Assembly (NCBI GenBank): GCA_025351035.1
Contig: JANXWT010000156.1
Location: forward strand, 1-15,026
DNA: 15,026 bases
Direction of reading: 5' to 3'
DNA from: Opitutia bacterium
GTDB lineage: Bacteria > Verrucomicrobiota > Verrucomicrobiia > Opitutales > Opitutaceae
Part shown: positions 1 to 7,428 of the stretch, one piece after another
Layout: every line of letters starts with the position of its first letter
Numbering within the stretch: the first letter of the stretch is position 1
Program-made: the position numbers and the translations under genes
Notes under the pieces: model-generated
What the model was told of the DNA's origin: nothing
The model's input: the letters and a program-made list of their open reading frames with translations, nothing else
The model's database searches: none

Positions 1-31
1 CTGAACAACCGCCCAAAAACACAAAATCCCG

Positions 32-44
32 TTCGCGTCGCGAA
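32..44. repeat. Short perfect hyphenated palindrome
   Basis: The sequence TTCGCG-T-CGCGAA forms 6-bp arms around one central base. It lies in the gene-free left edge of the window, downstream of the ftsH terminator on the ftsH strand. It could be an operator half-site pair for a gene to the left of the window, or a chance event in GC-rich DNA. Nothing else was recognised in positions 1-140. Confidence 0.3.
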
Positions 45-140
45 ATTACGACCCAGAAATATGATTTTCGGCCGCCACCGTTCCGCAGCAGAAATTTTAC
101 GTCACAAAACCCGCTTTCTCAGTCCGACAGGCTGCTAGGG

Positions 141-171
141 AAAGAAAAAGGCCAGGCGCTGCGCCCGGCCT
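141..171 (-). terminator. Intrinsic terminator downstream of ftsH
   Basis: Read on the minus strand, 171 down to 149 folds into a 10-bp stem (AGGCCGGGCG pairing with CGCCTGGCCT, one G-U pair) closed by a CAG triloop. It is followed at once by the T-rich run TTTTCTTT. It lies 26 bp past the ftsH stop codon. The stem, loop and T-tract fit a Rho-independent terminator and mark the end of the minus-strand transcription unit. Confidence 0.88.
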
Positions 172-197
172 GAGAGTCCGCCAGCGGATAATGGCTG

Positions 198-2207
198 TCA
201 GGCGGGACTGGGTGACGGTGCCGCGGTAGCACCGGTGGAGTCGACCGCCGCGGGTTTGGCGGAGGAACCGGCGGCGGGCAGCTTGGGCGGCCGAGGGGTG
301 GTGACGACAGGCGAACGGATTTCGCCGTGCTGGATAAGTTCGAGCACATGCCGGCCCTCGATGGTCTCGTGCTCAAGCAGCGCGGCCCCGATCTTGTCCA
401 ACGCCGCCCGATGTTCGTTGAGAATCTTTTCGGCGCGCTGGTATTCCGCCGTGATGATTTCGGAAACGGCCGCGTCCACGCGGCGGGCGGTATCCTCGCT
501 GATGTGCTGCGAACGGGTGATGTCGCGGCCGAGAAAAACGGTGTCTTGGTTCTCGCCCATCGCGATGGGTCCGAGATCGCTCATGCCGAAATCGCAGACC
601 ATCGCCCGGGCAATCTTGGTCGCCTGCTTGATGTCGCCGGAGGCCCCGTCGCTGATGTCGTCGGTCACCATTTTCTCGGCGATCCGTCCGGCCATCGACG
701 TGCAAACCCGGTCGGCATACTGCTTCTTGGTGCGGCCCAGGATGTCCTTGGTCGCCAGATAAGTCGTGCTGCCCAGGCTCTGGCCGCGGGGAATGATCGT
801 GACCTTGTGCACGGGAAACGAGCCGTCATCCAACACGGCGCCGACGACGGCGTGGCCGGCCTCGTGCCAAGCGAGGGATTTCTTCTCCTTGTCGTCCATC
901 ACGCGGCGATGTTCGCGGCCCCACAACACTTTGTCCCGGGCATCGTCGACATCGACCATGTCGATTTTCTTTTTGCCGCGGCGGGCGGCGAGCAACGCCG
1001 CCTCGTTCAGGAGATTGGCGAGCTCGGCACCGGATAGGCCCGGTGTGCCCCGCGCGATGATCGCCAGATCGACGTCTTCGCCGAGCGCGACCTTGCGGGC
1101 GTGGACGCGGAGAATCTGCTCCCGGCCGACAATGTCGGGGAGATTAATGTAAACCTGGCGGTCAAAACGACCCGGGCGCAGCAGCGCGCTGTCGAGCACA
1201 TCCGGACGGTTCGTGGCCGCGATGATAATGACACCCTCGGTGGTGTCGAAGCCGTCCATCTCGACAAGGAGGGAGTTGAGGGTCTGTTCGCGCTCGTCGT
1301 TGCCGCCGCCGAGGCCGGCACCGCGCTGGCGGCCGACCGCATCGATTTCGTCGATGAAGATGAGGCAGGGCGCGTTCTTCCGGCCCTGTTCAAACATGTC
1401 GCGCACGCGGCTGGCACCCACGCCGACAAACATCTCCACGAAATCGGAGCCACTGATGGAGAAGAACGGCACATCGGCCTCGCCGGCGATCGCCTTGGCG
1501 AGGAGCGTTTTGCCGGTGCCGGGCGAGCCCACCATCATAATGCCGCGCGGGATGCGTCCACCGATCTTCTGGAATTTCTTCGGGTCCTTGAGGAAATCGA
1601 CGATTTCGCTGACCTCCTCCTTGGCCTCGTCGCAGCCGGCGACGTCGGAGAAAGTGATGCGGTCTTTCTCGCGAACGAGCAGTTTGGCGCGGCTTTTGAC
1701 AAAGCTCATGGCCCCCTTGCCCGCCTGCTTGATTTGGCGCATGAAAAGGAAATAGAGCAGGCCGATGACGATGAGGAACGGTAGGATGTTGTAGAGCAAT
1801 TGCGTCATCGCGGTCGTCGCAGGCTTCTCGGTAAACGCCGCGGATTTTTGCAGGCGTTCGACACTGGCGTCGGTCAGTCGGCCGGTGGCCACGAACGCGT
1901 TGGTCAGACCCGCTTCGGTCCTGAGTGCGGGCTCCTTGGTGTGGCCCTTGATGACCGACCAATCGCGGCCGCCGGAGGCGTCGCTGCTGATGGTGCCGTC
2001 GGCGATCTTGCCCTGCTCGGCAAGCTCGACGACCTGCTGCATCTTGAGAATGGCCGGGGCCTCCGTCTTCGGCGGGTTGAACAGGTAGAGCGCCGCCACT
2101 GCGCCGATGATCACGATCCAGATCAGCCATGTTTTCGGCTGAAAACCGTCGGGTGGCAGGCTTTTGAGAGGACGGCGCTTCTTGGATGTTTCTTCTTTGT
2201 CGGACAT
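198..2207 (-). CDS. ftsH: ATP-dependent zinc metalloprotease FtsH
   Basis: Membrane-anchored AAA+ protease that degrades misfolded membrane proteins and regulatory substrates; in E. coli it also degrades LpxC and so sets LPS levels. Numbering from the preferred ATG at 2207 (669 residues): a basic cytosolic N-terminus, transmembrane helix ~27-43, a periplasmic domain of about 90 residues, and a second helix ~136-155. The AAA domain shows Walker A GSPGTGKT (227-234), pore loop FVGVG (260-264), Walker B LIFIDE (282-287) and the second region of homology with arginine fingers R344 and R347. The zinc site is HEAGH (448-452), with the likely third ligand D525 in SGDIKQAT. The C-terminus is a Pro/Ala-rich tail. 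A start at 2249 would add 14 Pro-rich residues, which are unusual before the Lys/Glu-rich family start; neither start has a Shine-Dalgarno motif. It is the last gene of the serS-tilS-ftsH run. Confidence 0.97.
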   Translation of the reverse strand: MSDKEETSKKRRPLKSLPPDGFQPKTWLIWIVIIGAVAALYLFNPPKTEAPAILKMQQVVELAEQGKIADGTISSDASGGRDWSVIKGHTKEPALRTEAGLTNAFVATGRLTDASVERLQKSAAFTEKPATTAMTQLLYNILPFLIVIGLLYFLFMRQIKQAGKGAMSFVKSRAKLLVREKDRITFSDVAGCDEAKEEVSEIVDFLKDPKKFQKIGGRIPRGIMMVGSPGTGKTLLAKAIAGEADVPFFSISGSDFVEMFVGVGASRVRDMFEQGRKNAPCLIFIDEIDAVGRQRGAGLGGGNDEREQTLNSLLVEMDGFDTTEGVIIIAATNRPDVLDSALLRPGRFDRQVYINLPDIVGREQILRVHARKVALGEDVDLAIIARGTPGLSGAELANLLNEAALLAARRGKKKIDMVDVDDARDKVLWGREHRRVMDDKEKKSLAWHEAGHAVVGAVLDDGSFPVHKVTIIPRGQSLGSTTYLATKDILGRTKKQYADRVCTSMAGRIAEKMVTDDISDGASGDIKQATKIARAMVCDFGMSDLGPIAMGENQDTVFLGRDITRSQHISEDTARRVDAAVSEIITAEYQRAEKILNEHRAALDKIGAALLEHETIEGRHVLELIQHGEIRSPVVTTPRPPKLPAAGSSAKPAAVDSTGATAAPSPSPA

Positions 2208-2293
2208 GATTTGGTTAGGACTGGGGCGGGACGGTGGAGGTTCCCCCATGAGAAGTCAAATGTCCGCCGGGCGGAAAGGTTACTGAAAATTCC

Positions 2294-2312
2294 AAAGTCA
2301 CCGGGTGACTTT
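2294..2312. repeat. 19-bp perfect palindrome over the tilS stop codon
   Basis: AAAGTCACC and GGTGACTTT face each other around a single G. The tilS stop codon (2298-2300) lies inside it, so the palindrome encodes the last residues of TilS and runs into the tilS-ftsH spacer. On the minus strand it is followed by GGAATTTTC, which is not a proper T-tract. It may be a processing or attenuation hairpin, a regulator site for ftsH, or chance. Confidence 0.5.
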
Positions 2313-3323
2313 TGCCCGAGACTCACAGCGAAGCCGACCCTGACGGATCACGGCAAACGTCGTCGGGCCCAGACTGAAACGAGTTGGCCGGCCGCGTCGC
2401 ACCGCCGCCAAAAGTCCGTCAAACCCTTGGCGGGAAAGGTCGATTTTTACCCGCTGGGCCAGCACCCAGCGATGCAAAGCCCGCCGAAATAGCGCGACGG
2501 GCCGACCGGCGAGCCGGCGCAAGTCGAGCCGGCCGGCTGGAGTCAGTGGCTTGAGGTCCGCCAGCCAAGTGTCGAGGGCAGCCTCGTCCTCCTCGAGACG
2601 CTCGCGCGACAACGCCGCACCCGCGAGGGCGTCGCGCCCAGCAGTCTTGATCCACGCGGGGAGCACGGCCCGCCGGACACGGTTGCGAAAATAGTCGGAG
2701 CCGAGGTTGGACGAGTCCTCGCGCCAAGTCGCCCCGGCCGCACGCAGAACCGCGATCAGCTCCGTCTTTTTCACCGTAAGCAAGGGCCGCAAGTGCGTGC
2801 GGCCATCGGTCAGCGACTGCACCGGCCGCGGTGCCGCGAGACCGCCGGTGCCGCTGCCCCGCGCGAGCCGCATGAACATGCTCTCGGCAATGTCGTCCTG
2901 CTGGTGCGCGAGCCAGAGCGTGCGCGTGCGCAGCCGCTTCAATTCGCGGGCAAAAAATCCGTGTCGGGCCACGCGGGCCTCGGCTTCGCTCGCGCCTTGT
3001 TTCGCGGCGCGCCACGCCCCCACTCGCCACCGCACGTCGAGTGATGCGCAGACCCGCCGGCAAAAGGCGGCGTCCGCCCGCGACTCGCGCCCACGCAACC
3101 GATGGTTGAAATGCAACGCGACTAGGTTGCCCCGCCGCTCGGGCCAATGAGTCCAGAGCAGCAGCAGCAGCGCGAGCGAGTCCGCGCCGCCGGAGAAGGC
3201 CACCGCCCAAGCATCGTTCGCCGGACGGTGCTCCGCAAAACTTAGCACGGCCGGATGCAACCGCGCCTTCGGCAGTCGCTCACCCACGTGCGCCGCCGCC
3301 TGTTGCCACCGGGATGCCTTCAT
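2298..3323 (-). CDS. tilS: tRNA(Ile)-lysidine synthetase TilS
   Basis: Cytosolic PP-loop ATPase that adds lysine to C34 of the CAU anticodon of tRNA-Ile2, turning it into an AUA reader; normally essential. The 341-residue protein has the N-type PP-loop SGGADS (44-49), followed by HFNHRLRG (71-78), HQQDDIAES (140-148), REDSSN (201-206) and NRVRR (214-218), all characteristic of TilS. It is shorter than the E. coli enzyme (about 430 residues) and the C-terminal domain looks reduced, closer in size to compact TilS proteins such as that of Aquifex. The ATG lies 8 bp after the serS stop codon, which supports co-transcription. Adjacency of tilS and ftsH is known in other phyla, for example Bacillus. 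A palindrome covers its stop codon. Confidence 0.95.
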   Translation of the reverse strand: MKASRWQQAAAHVGERLPKARLHPAVLSFAEHRPANDAWAVAFSGGADSLALLLLLWTHWPERRGNLVALHFNHRLRGRESRADAAFCRRVCASLDVRWRVGAWRAAKQGASEAEARVARHGFFARELKRLRTRTLWLAHQQDDIAESMFMRLARGSGTGGLAAPRPVQSLTDGRTHLRPLLTVKKTELIAVLRAAGATWREDSSNLGSDYFRNRVRRAVLPAWIKTAGRDALAGAALSRERLEEDEAALDTWLADLKPLTPAGRLDLRRLAGRPVALFRRALHRWVLAQRVKIDLSRQGFDGLLAAVRRGRPTRFSLGPTTFAVIRQGRLRCESRAKVTR

Positions 3324-3331
3324 GGCGGCGA

Positions 3332-4603
3332 TTACCGGAAGCTGAAAAACTCTCTGCCGAAATAAGGCACGAGCGCCGCGGGCATCTTCAGGCGACCGTC
3401 AGCCTGCAGGTTGTTTTCCAACAGCGCCGCCAGCACGCGCGGCACGGCGAGTCCGGAGCCATTGAGCGTGTGCACGAGCTCGGGCTTGCCCGTCGCCTTT
3501 GAGCGGAAGCGGATCTGCGCGCGCCGGGCCTGGAACGACTCGAAATTCGAGCAGCTCGACACCTCGAGCCAGCGTTTCTGGCCGGCGGCCCACACTTCGA
3601 GATCGTATTTCTTCGACTGGGAAAACCCGAGGTCACCACCGCACATCAGCAGCACACGGTAGGGCAATTCGAGCTTCCGCAGCAGACGCTCAGCGTCGTC
3701 GCGCAGTTTGTCCAGCTCAGCGTAGCTCTGCGTCGGATGCACCCACTTGAGCAGCTCGACCTTGTCAAACTGGTGCACGCGGTTGAGGCCGCGCACGTCC
3801 TTGCCGTAACTGCCGGCCTCGCGGCGGAAACACGGTGTGTAGGCGCAGCAGCAGACCGGCAGCGCCTCCTCCTCGAGAATCTCGTCGCGGAAAAAATTCG
3901 TGAGCGGCACCTCGGCCGTCGGCACGGCGAAGAGCCGATCCGGGGTCGTCTCATACATTTGCCCTTCCTTGTCGGGCAACTGGCCGGTGGCGGTGGCGCT
4001 CGCGGCGTTCACGAGAATCGGCGGGCTGACCTCCGTGTAGCCCGCTTTCACGTCCTCGTCCAAAAAAAACTGGAGCAGCGCGCGCACGATCTTCGCGCCG
4101 TCGCCGACGTAGAAGGGAAAACCCGCGCCGGTGACCTTGGACCCGCGCGCGAAATCAATGACGCTGCTGAAACCGGCAATCTCCCAATGCGGCATGGCGT
4201 GCGGCGAGACCGCCGCCACGTCACCGTGGGTCGAGAAAACCACGTTTTGCTCGGACGTGCGGCCCTCCGGCACGCTCGGGTGCGGGAGGTTCGGCACCGA
4301 CAACATTGCCGCGTGCAGCTTTTCTCCGAGCTGTTTGAGACTCTCGTCCTTCGCTTTCAGCTCGGCGGAAACCGCCTTCATCTCCTGCACCTTGGCGAGA
4401 AATTCCGGCGAACCTTTCTTGAGCGCCGCCATTTCGTTGTTCGCTGCCTTCTGCTTTGAGCGCAAACCTTCCACCTCCGCGAGCGAGGCGCGCCACGCGG
4501 TGTCGATGGCCAGCACGGCGTCGAGATCCACGTCGAGGTGTTTCTTGGCAATGCCCGCGCGGACCAAGTCGGGAGATTCACGGAGGATTTTGGGATCGAG
4601 CAT
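3332..4603 (-). CDS. serS: Seryl-tRNA synthetase
   Basis: Class II aminoacyl-tRNA synthetase that charges tRNA-Ser, and tRNA-Sec where present, with serine in the cytosol. The 423 residues match the usual bacterial length. The N-terminal tRNA-binding arm is a long Lys/Glu/Ala-rich coiled coil at about 28-105. The catalytic domain shows the serine-site TAEVPLT (229-235), motif 2 around FRREAG (259-264) followed by HQF, and motif 3 NGSGLAVPRV (381-390) with its conserved arginine. The ATG at 4603 gives the family-typical start MLDPKILRE. There is no Shine-Dalgarno motif. A possible -10 box lies about 20 bp upstream. Likely first gene of serS-tilS-ftsH, although transcripts from the upstream glycosyltransferases could read in. 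Confidence 0.97.
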   Translation of the reverse strand: MLDPKILRESPDLVRAGIAKKHLDVDLDAVLAIDTAWRASLAEVEGLRSKQKAANNEMAALKKGSPEFLAKVQEMKAVSAELKAKDESLKQLGEKLHAAMLSVPNLPHPSVPEGRTSEQNVVFSTHGDVAAVSPHAMPHWEIAGFSSVIDFARGSKVTGAGFPFYVGDGAKIVRALLQFFLDEDVKAGYTEVSPPILVNAASATATGQLPDKEGQMYETTPDRLFAVPTAEVPLTNFFRDEILEEEALPVCCCAYTPCFRREAGSYGKDVRGLNRVHQFDKVELLKWVHPTQSYAELDKLRDDAERLLRKLELPYRVLLMCGGDLGFSQSKKYDLEVWAAGQKRWLEVSSCSNFESFQARRAQIRFRSKATGKPELVHTLNGSGLAVPRVLAALLENNLQADGRLKMPAALVPYFGREFFSFR

Positions 4604-4623
4604 AGCGGAAGTCAGTTGAAGCG

Positions 4624-4629
4624 ATTATT
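4624..4629 (-). promoter_or_regulatory. Possible -10 box for serS
   Basis: On the minus strand the motif AATAAT (within TAATAAT) matches the -10 consensus at five of six positions and lies 20 bp before the serS ATG. No good -35 hexamer is found 16-18 bp further upstream. It stands out as an AT-rich stretch in GC-rich DNA, but the call is weak. Confidence 0.28.
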
Positions 4630-4690
4630 AGGCCCTGCGAAACACAAAACTTGCCCGGCACCGGGACCGCGCGGCGCGCCCAGTCCCTGC

Positions 4691-5680
4691 TCAACGGGCA
4701 AACGGCGGGAGGGAGGCCACGCGTTCGCCGCGCACAAGGCCCTCAATCCGTCGAAAACGAGCGTAGGCCTCCTTCGCTGAAAGGAGGGTGAGGTCGCCGA
4801 CGGGCGCCTGAATGGCGTAGTTGGTGGGACTGTTCAGCGGATAAGGGCCGCACACCCGCGGGTCGGTGGGCCCGAACAGGCCGATCGTCTTCATCCCCAG
4901 CGCGGCGGCGAGGTGCATCGGGCCATTGTCGTTGGCGATAACCCAGTCGGCCTTGGCGATCAGCGCCGCGAGTGACGCGATGCTGGTATTGCCGGTGAGG
5001 TTGATAAACGTGCCCGCGGGGAATACTTCCTTGCACGGGACATAGGTGTTGCCCGCCCAGACGACCTTGCGGCCGGCCTCGCGGATGAGCAGAGCGGTGA
5101 ACTGGCCGAATCCGTTCCATTTTCTTTCGGCGCGGCGGCTGTCGGGAAAAATCAAAACCGGCTTCAACCCGTGCCGCGGCTCCATGAACGCGAGATTCAA
5201 CCGGTTGAGTTGGCGGAATTGCAGCGGGCCGTGCCACTCGGGCTGGGCGCCGACCAGCGGGCAAAATTGGAGCAGAATTTCCAACGGGTGGCTCTGCCGG
5301 CCGGCGGGGGGCAGCGGCACCTTTTCATCGTAAAACAGTCCGGCACCCTCGCGCGCGTCGGACCGGCCGAGCTTGCGCCGGCCCTTGCTCCATTTGGTCA
5401 TCAGGCCGGAACGCAGCAGACCTTGGAAATCCATCACCACCTCGAACTCCCGCTGCCGCACTTCATGCATCAACTGCAAAAAGCCGCGCGCACCCTCGTT
5501 GCGCCGGAAAACGAACACATGATCCACCGCCGTGCAGGCCCGCACCAACGGGGCGAAAATATCGCGCCCGATCCAGGAAATGCGCCAGTCCGGCTGCTGC
5601 GTCTTGATGGTCGCGGCCACTTGCAGGCCGTGGACGATGTCGCGCAAAGCGGAAGGCTTGATGATGAGTAACTCGGGCAT
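4691..5680 (-). CDS. GT9 glycosyltransferase, WaaC-like, copy A
   Basis: Probable ADP-heptose:LPS heptosyltransferase-type enzyme (glycosyltransferase family 9, GT-B fold) adding a sugar to the LPS inner core at the cytosolic face of the inner membrane. Of 329 residues from the ATG at 5680, the N-terminal motif is KPSALRDIVH (8-17), where most members have Gly instead of Arg13. DFQGLLRSGLMT (84-95), a lysine (K187) in the central nucleotide-sugar region, NDNGPMHLAAA (250-260) and FGPTDP (269-274) follow. A GTG three codons upstream (5689) is an alternative start. It aligns almost column for column with the neighbouring gene at 5801-6766, so the pair is a tandem duplication. The donor and acceptor sugars cannot be read from the sequence. 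An 87-bp gap separates it from serS. Confidence 0.9.
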   Translation of the reverse strand: MPELLIIKPSALRDIVHGLQVAATIKTQQPDWRISWIGRDIFAPLVRACTAVDHVFVFRRNEGARGFLQLMHEVRQREFEVVMDFQGLLRSGLMTKWSKGRRKLGRSDAREGAGLFYDEKVPLPPAGRQSHPLEILLQFCPLVGAQPEWHGPLQFRQLNRLNLAFMEPRHGLKPVLIFPDSRRAERKWNGFGQFTALLIREAGRKVVWAGNTYVPCKEVFPAGTFINLTGNTSIASLAALIAKADWVIANDNGPMHLAAALGMKTIGLFGPTDPRVCGPYPLNSPTNYAIQAPVGDLTLLSAKEAYARFRRIEGLVRGERVASLPPFAR

Positions 5681-5800
5681 CGGAATCACCGCGGACCCCG
5701 GAGGGCGGGCGGCGTTCCAACATTTTAGTCCGTCCCCGCGAAAGGCAAACGGGAAGGTCGAAGTTTCGCGCGAATTCCGGAAACTTTCACGATCGAGTGA

Positions 5801-6766
5801 CTACGCCTGTGGCGGCACAGGGCGCGCACCCAACTCCCGGAGAGCGGTGAGCACCGCCATCGGTTCAAGGCGATCGAGCCGGCCACCGGGCGCCGACACC
5901 GCGCAGTGCTTGGCGGATTCGAGCGGATACGGCCCAAACCGCTGCGGCGAGGTGGGACCAAAGATCGCCAAGACGCGGTTGCCCGACGCCGCCGAGAGAT
6001 GCATTGGGCCGCTGTCGTTGCCGACGAACACCGCCGGTTGCCTCACCAGCGCGATCATCTCATCCAGGGGACAGCCGCAGAGATTCAAAAAACGACCCGG
6101 AGGCGGCGTGAAATCCGGGGTCGTCGCCTTGCCCGCGCACCAGACCACGCGGCTGTCAGGGAGCTCAGCGAAAATCAACTCCGTCAGCTCACCGTAACGC
6201 GGCCATTCCTTGCCCACCCCGCGGCTGTCGGTGAAAATGACAAATGTATTCCGCGGGTCGCCGTCAAAAAATCCCTGCCACGGGAAGGCGGGGTCCGGTT
6301 TCAAAACGAGCGGAAATTCCAACCGTGGCTCGACGCCCAGAGTCCGCGCGAACGGCAGCAGGATTTGCAAGGCGTGATGCGGGCCATTGCCAACCGGCAG
6401 TTCAACGCGATCGGTGTAGAACCACCCGGCGCCCTCGCGGGCGTCGCGACGGCCCCATTTTTTGGGAGCCGGCGCCGCCGCCGTCATCAAACCCGAGCGG
6501 AGCAGCCCTTGCAGGTCCCAGACGGCGTCAAAGCGCCGCGCCCGCAACTCGCACAGCAGGTGCCAGAAGCCCCGCCAGCCGTCGCGTCGGCGGAAAGGAA
6601 TGACCTCGTGCACGAACGGGGCGGCCTCCACCAGTCCGGCGAAACGGTCGCGCACCACCCAGCTGATCCGCAGGTCGGCCCGTTGGCGCGCCACCGCCTG
6701 CACCATCTGCAACGCGTGCACGATGTCGCCCAGTGAAGACGGCTTGATCACGAGCAGGCTTTTCAT
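5801..6766 (-). CDS. GT9 glycosyltransferase, WaaC-like, copy B
   Basis: Probable heptosyltransferase I-like enzyme of LPS core synthesis. The 321 residues contain the canonical N-terminal motif KPSSLGDIVH (8-17), DLQGLLRSGLMT (84-95), GRRDAREGAG (105-114), the nucleotide-sugar-binding GNDSGPMHLSAA (249-260) and FGPTSP (269-274). The same motifs sit at the same positions in copy A. The ATG at 6766 was chosen because it places the first beta strand (SLLVIKPSS) at the N-terminus; a start at 6799 would add 11 residues unlike the family and eat into the divergent spacer. It is divergent from the DUF4254 gene, 60 bp away. No Shine-Dalgarno motif is seen. Confidence 0.92.
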   Translation of the reverse strand: MKSLLVIKPSSLGDIVHALQMVQAVARQRADLRISWVVRDRFAGLVEAAPFVHEVIPFRRRDGWRGFWHLLCELRARRFDAVWDLQGLLRSGLMTAAAPAPKKWGRRDAREGAGWFYTDRVELPVGNGPHHALQILLPFARTLGVEPRLEFPLVLKPDPAFPWQGFFDGDPRNTFVIFTDSRGVGKEWPRYGELTELIFAELPDSRVVWCAGKATTPDFTPPPGRFLNLCGCPLDEMIALVRQPAVFVGNDSGPMHLSAASGNRVLAIFGPTSPQRFGPYPLESAKHCAVSAPGGRLDRLEPMAVLTALRELGARPVPPQA

Positions 6767-6826
6767 CACGCGGAATGCGCAGGCTTGTGTCCGGCCCACT
6801 TTTGTTCAACTCAATTTCCCCACCCT
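6767..6826. promoter_or_regulatory. Divergent intergenic region between the two LPS arms
   Basis: These 60 bp separate the start codons of copy B (minus) and the DUF4254 gene (plus). Promoters for both arms should lie here or inside the neighbouring 5' ends. The stretch is less GC-rich in its middle (6798-6820) but no convincing -35/-10 pair was found on either strand. The regulatory role is inferred from gene orientation alone. Confidence 0.4.
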
Positions 6827-7417
6827 ATGCCCTTCTCCATCCCCGCCATTGCCGCCTTGCAGGCCGACCTTACCGCGCTTTGGCACACGACCACCCCCGC
6901 GGCCATCGGGGAGGGTTTTCAGCGCCTCGCAGTCGAAAACCACCTCCGCAATTTCCAACTCTGGCACGAGGAGGATGTGGCCCGACGCGACGATCTCGGT
7001 TTCGAGGCGGTCTACCGCGCCAAACGCCACATCGACCGTTTCAACCAGGAGCGGAATAATTTCATCGAGGAAATGGACAAGCTTATCGTCGCCGAGCTCG
7101 CCCCACCCGATGCGGGCTGCCCGCGCAACTCGGAGACTCCCGGGATGATGATCGACCGGCTCTCGATCCTCGCGCTCAAGGAATATCACATGCACGAGGA
7201 GACCGTGCGCGCCGACGCCACGCCGCAACACCGGGACAAATGCGCCGAGAAGCTCGCCCGCATCCGCCGCCAGCGCGCCGACCTCGCCACTTGCATCGCC
7301 GAGCTCCTCGCCGATGTCGCCGCCCATCGCCGCACCTTTGCGGTCTATTACCAGTTCAAGATGTATAATGACCCGTCGCTGAATCCGCAACTCTACCGGA
7401 ACACCGGCGCGCGCTAG
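6827..7417 (+). CDS. DUF4254 domain-containing protein
   Basis: Function unknown. The 196-residue protein matches what I remember of DUF4254, a family best known from Bacteroidetes, where it is often near family-9 glycosyltransferases. Recognisable blocks are LWHEEDVARR (45-54), AKRHIDRFNQERNNFIEEMD (65-84), a central SETPGMMIDRLSILALKEYH (102-121) and the C-terminal FKMYNDPSLNPQLY (177-190). It is rich in charged and helical segments with no signal peptide or membrane helix, so it is probably cytosolic. The ATG at 6827 was preferred over 6785 because the added residues are Cys/Pro-rich, unlike the family, and occupy the divergent spacer. It is first in the plus arm, 11 bp before the acyltransferase gene, which points to a role in lipid A or core assembly. 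No catalytic site is established. Confidence 0.93.
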   Translation: MPFSIPAIAALQADLTALWHTTTPAAIGEGFQRLAVENHLRNFQLWHEEDVARRDDLGFEAVYRAKRHIDRFNQERNNFIEEMDKLIVAELAPPDAGCPRNSETPGMMIDRLSILALKEYHMHEETVRADATPQHRDKCAEKLARIRRQRADLATCIAELLADVAAHRRTFAVYYQFKMYNDPSLNPQLYRNTGAR

Positions 7418-7428
7418 GCCGACCGCGC

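Noticed and set aside
2208..2249. FtsH start at 2249
   Set aside because: It would add a Pro/Ser-rich 14-residue leader with no ribosome-binding support; the Lys/Glu-rich start at 2207 fits the family better. It cannot be fully excluded.
4651..4690. Hairpin CCCGG-TG-CCGGG followed by T-rich DNA as a terminator for copy A
   Set aside because: With a realistic loop the stem is only 4 bp and the T-run is broken (AAGTTTTGTGTTT); too weak to call.
5761..5786. Inverted repeat AAGTTTC/GAAACTT after copy B as a terminator
   Set aside because: The stem is 7 bp and AT-rich with a 12-nt loop, and no T-tract follows on the minus strand.
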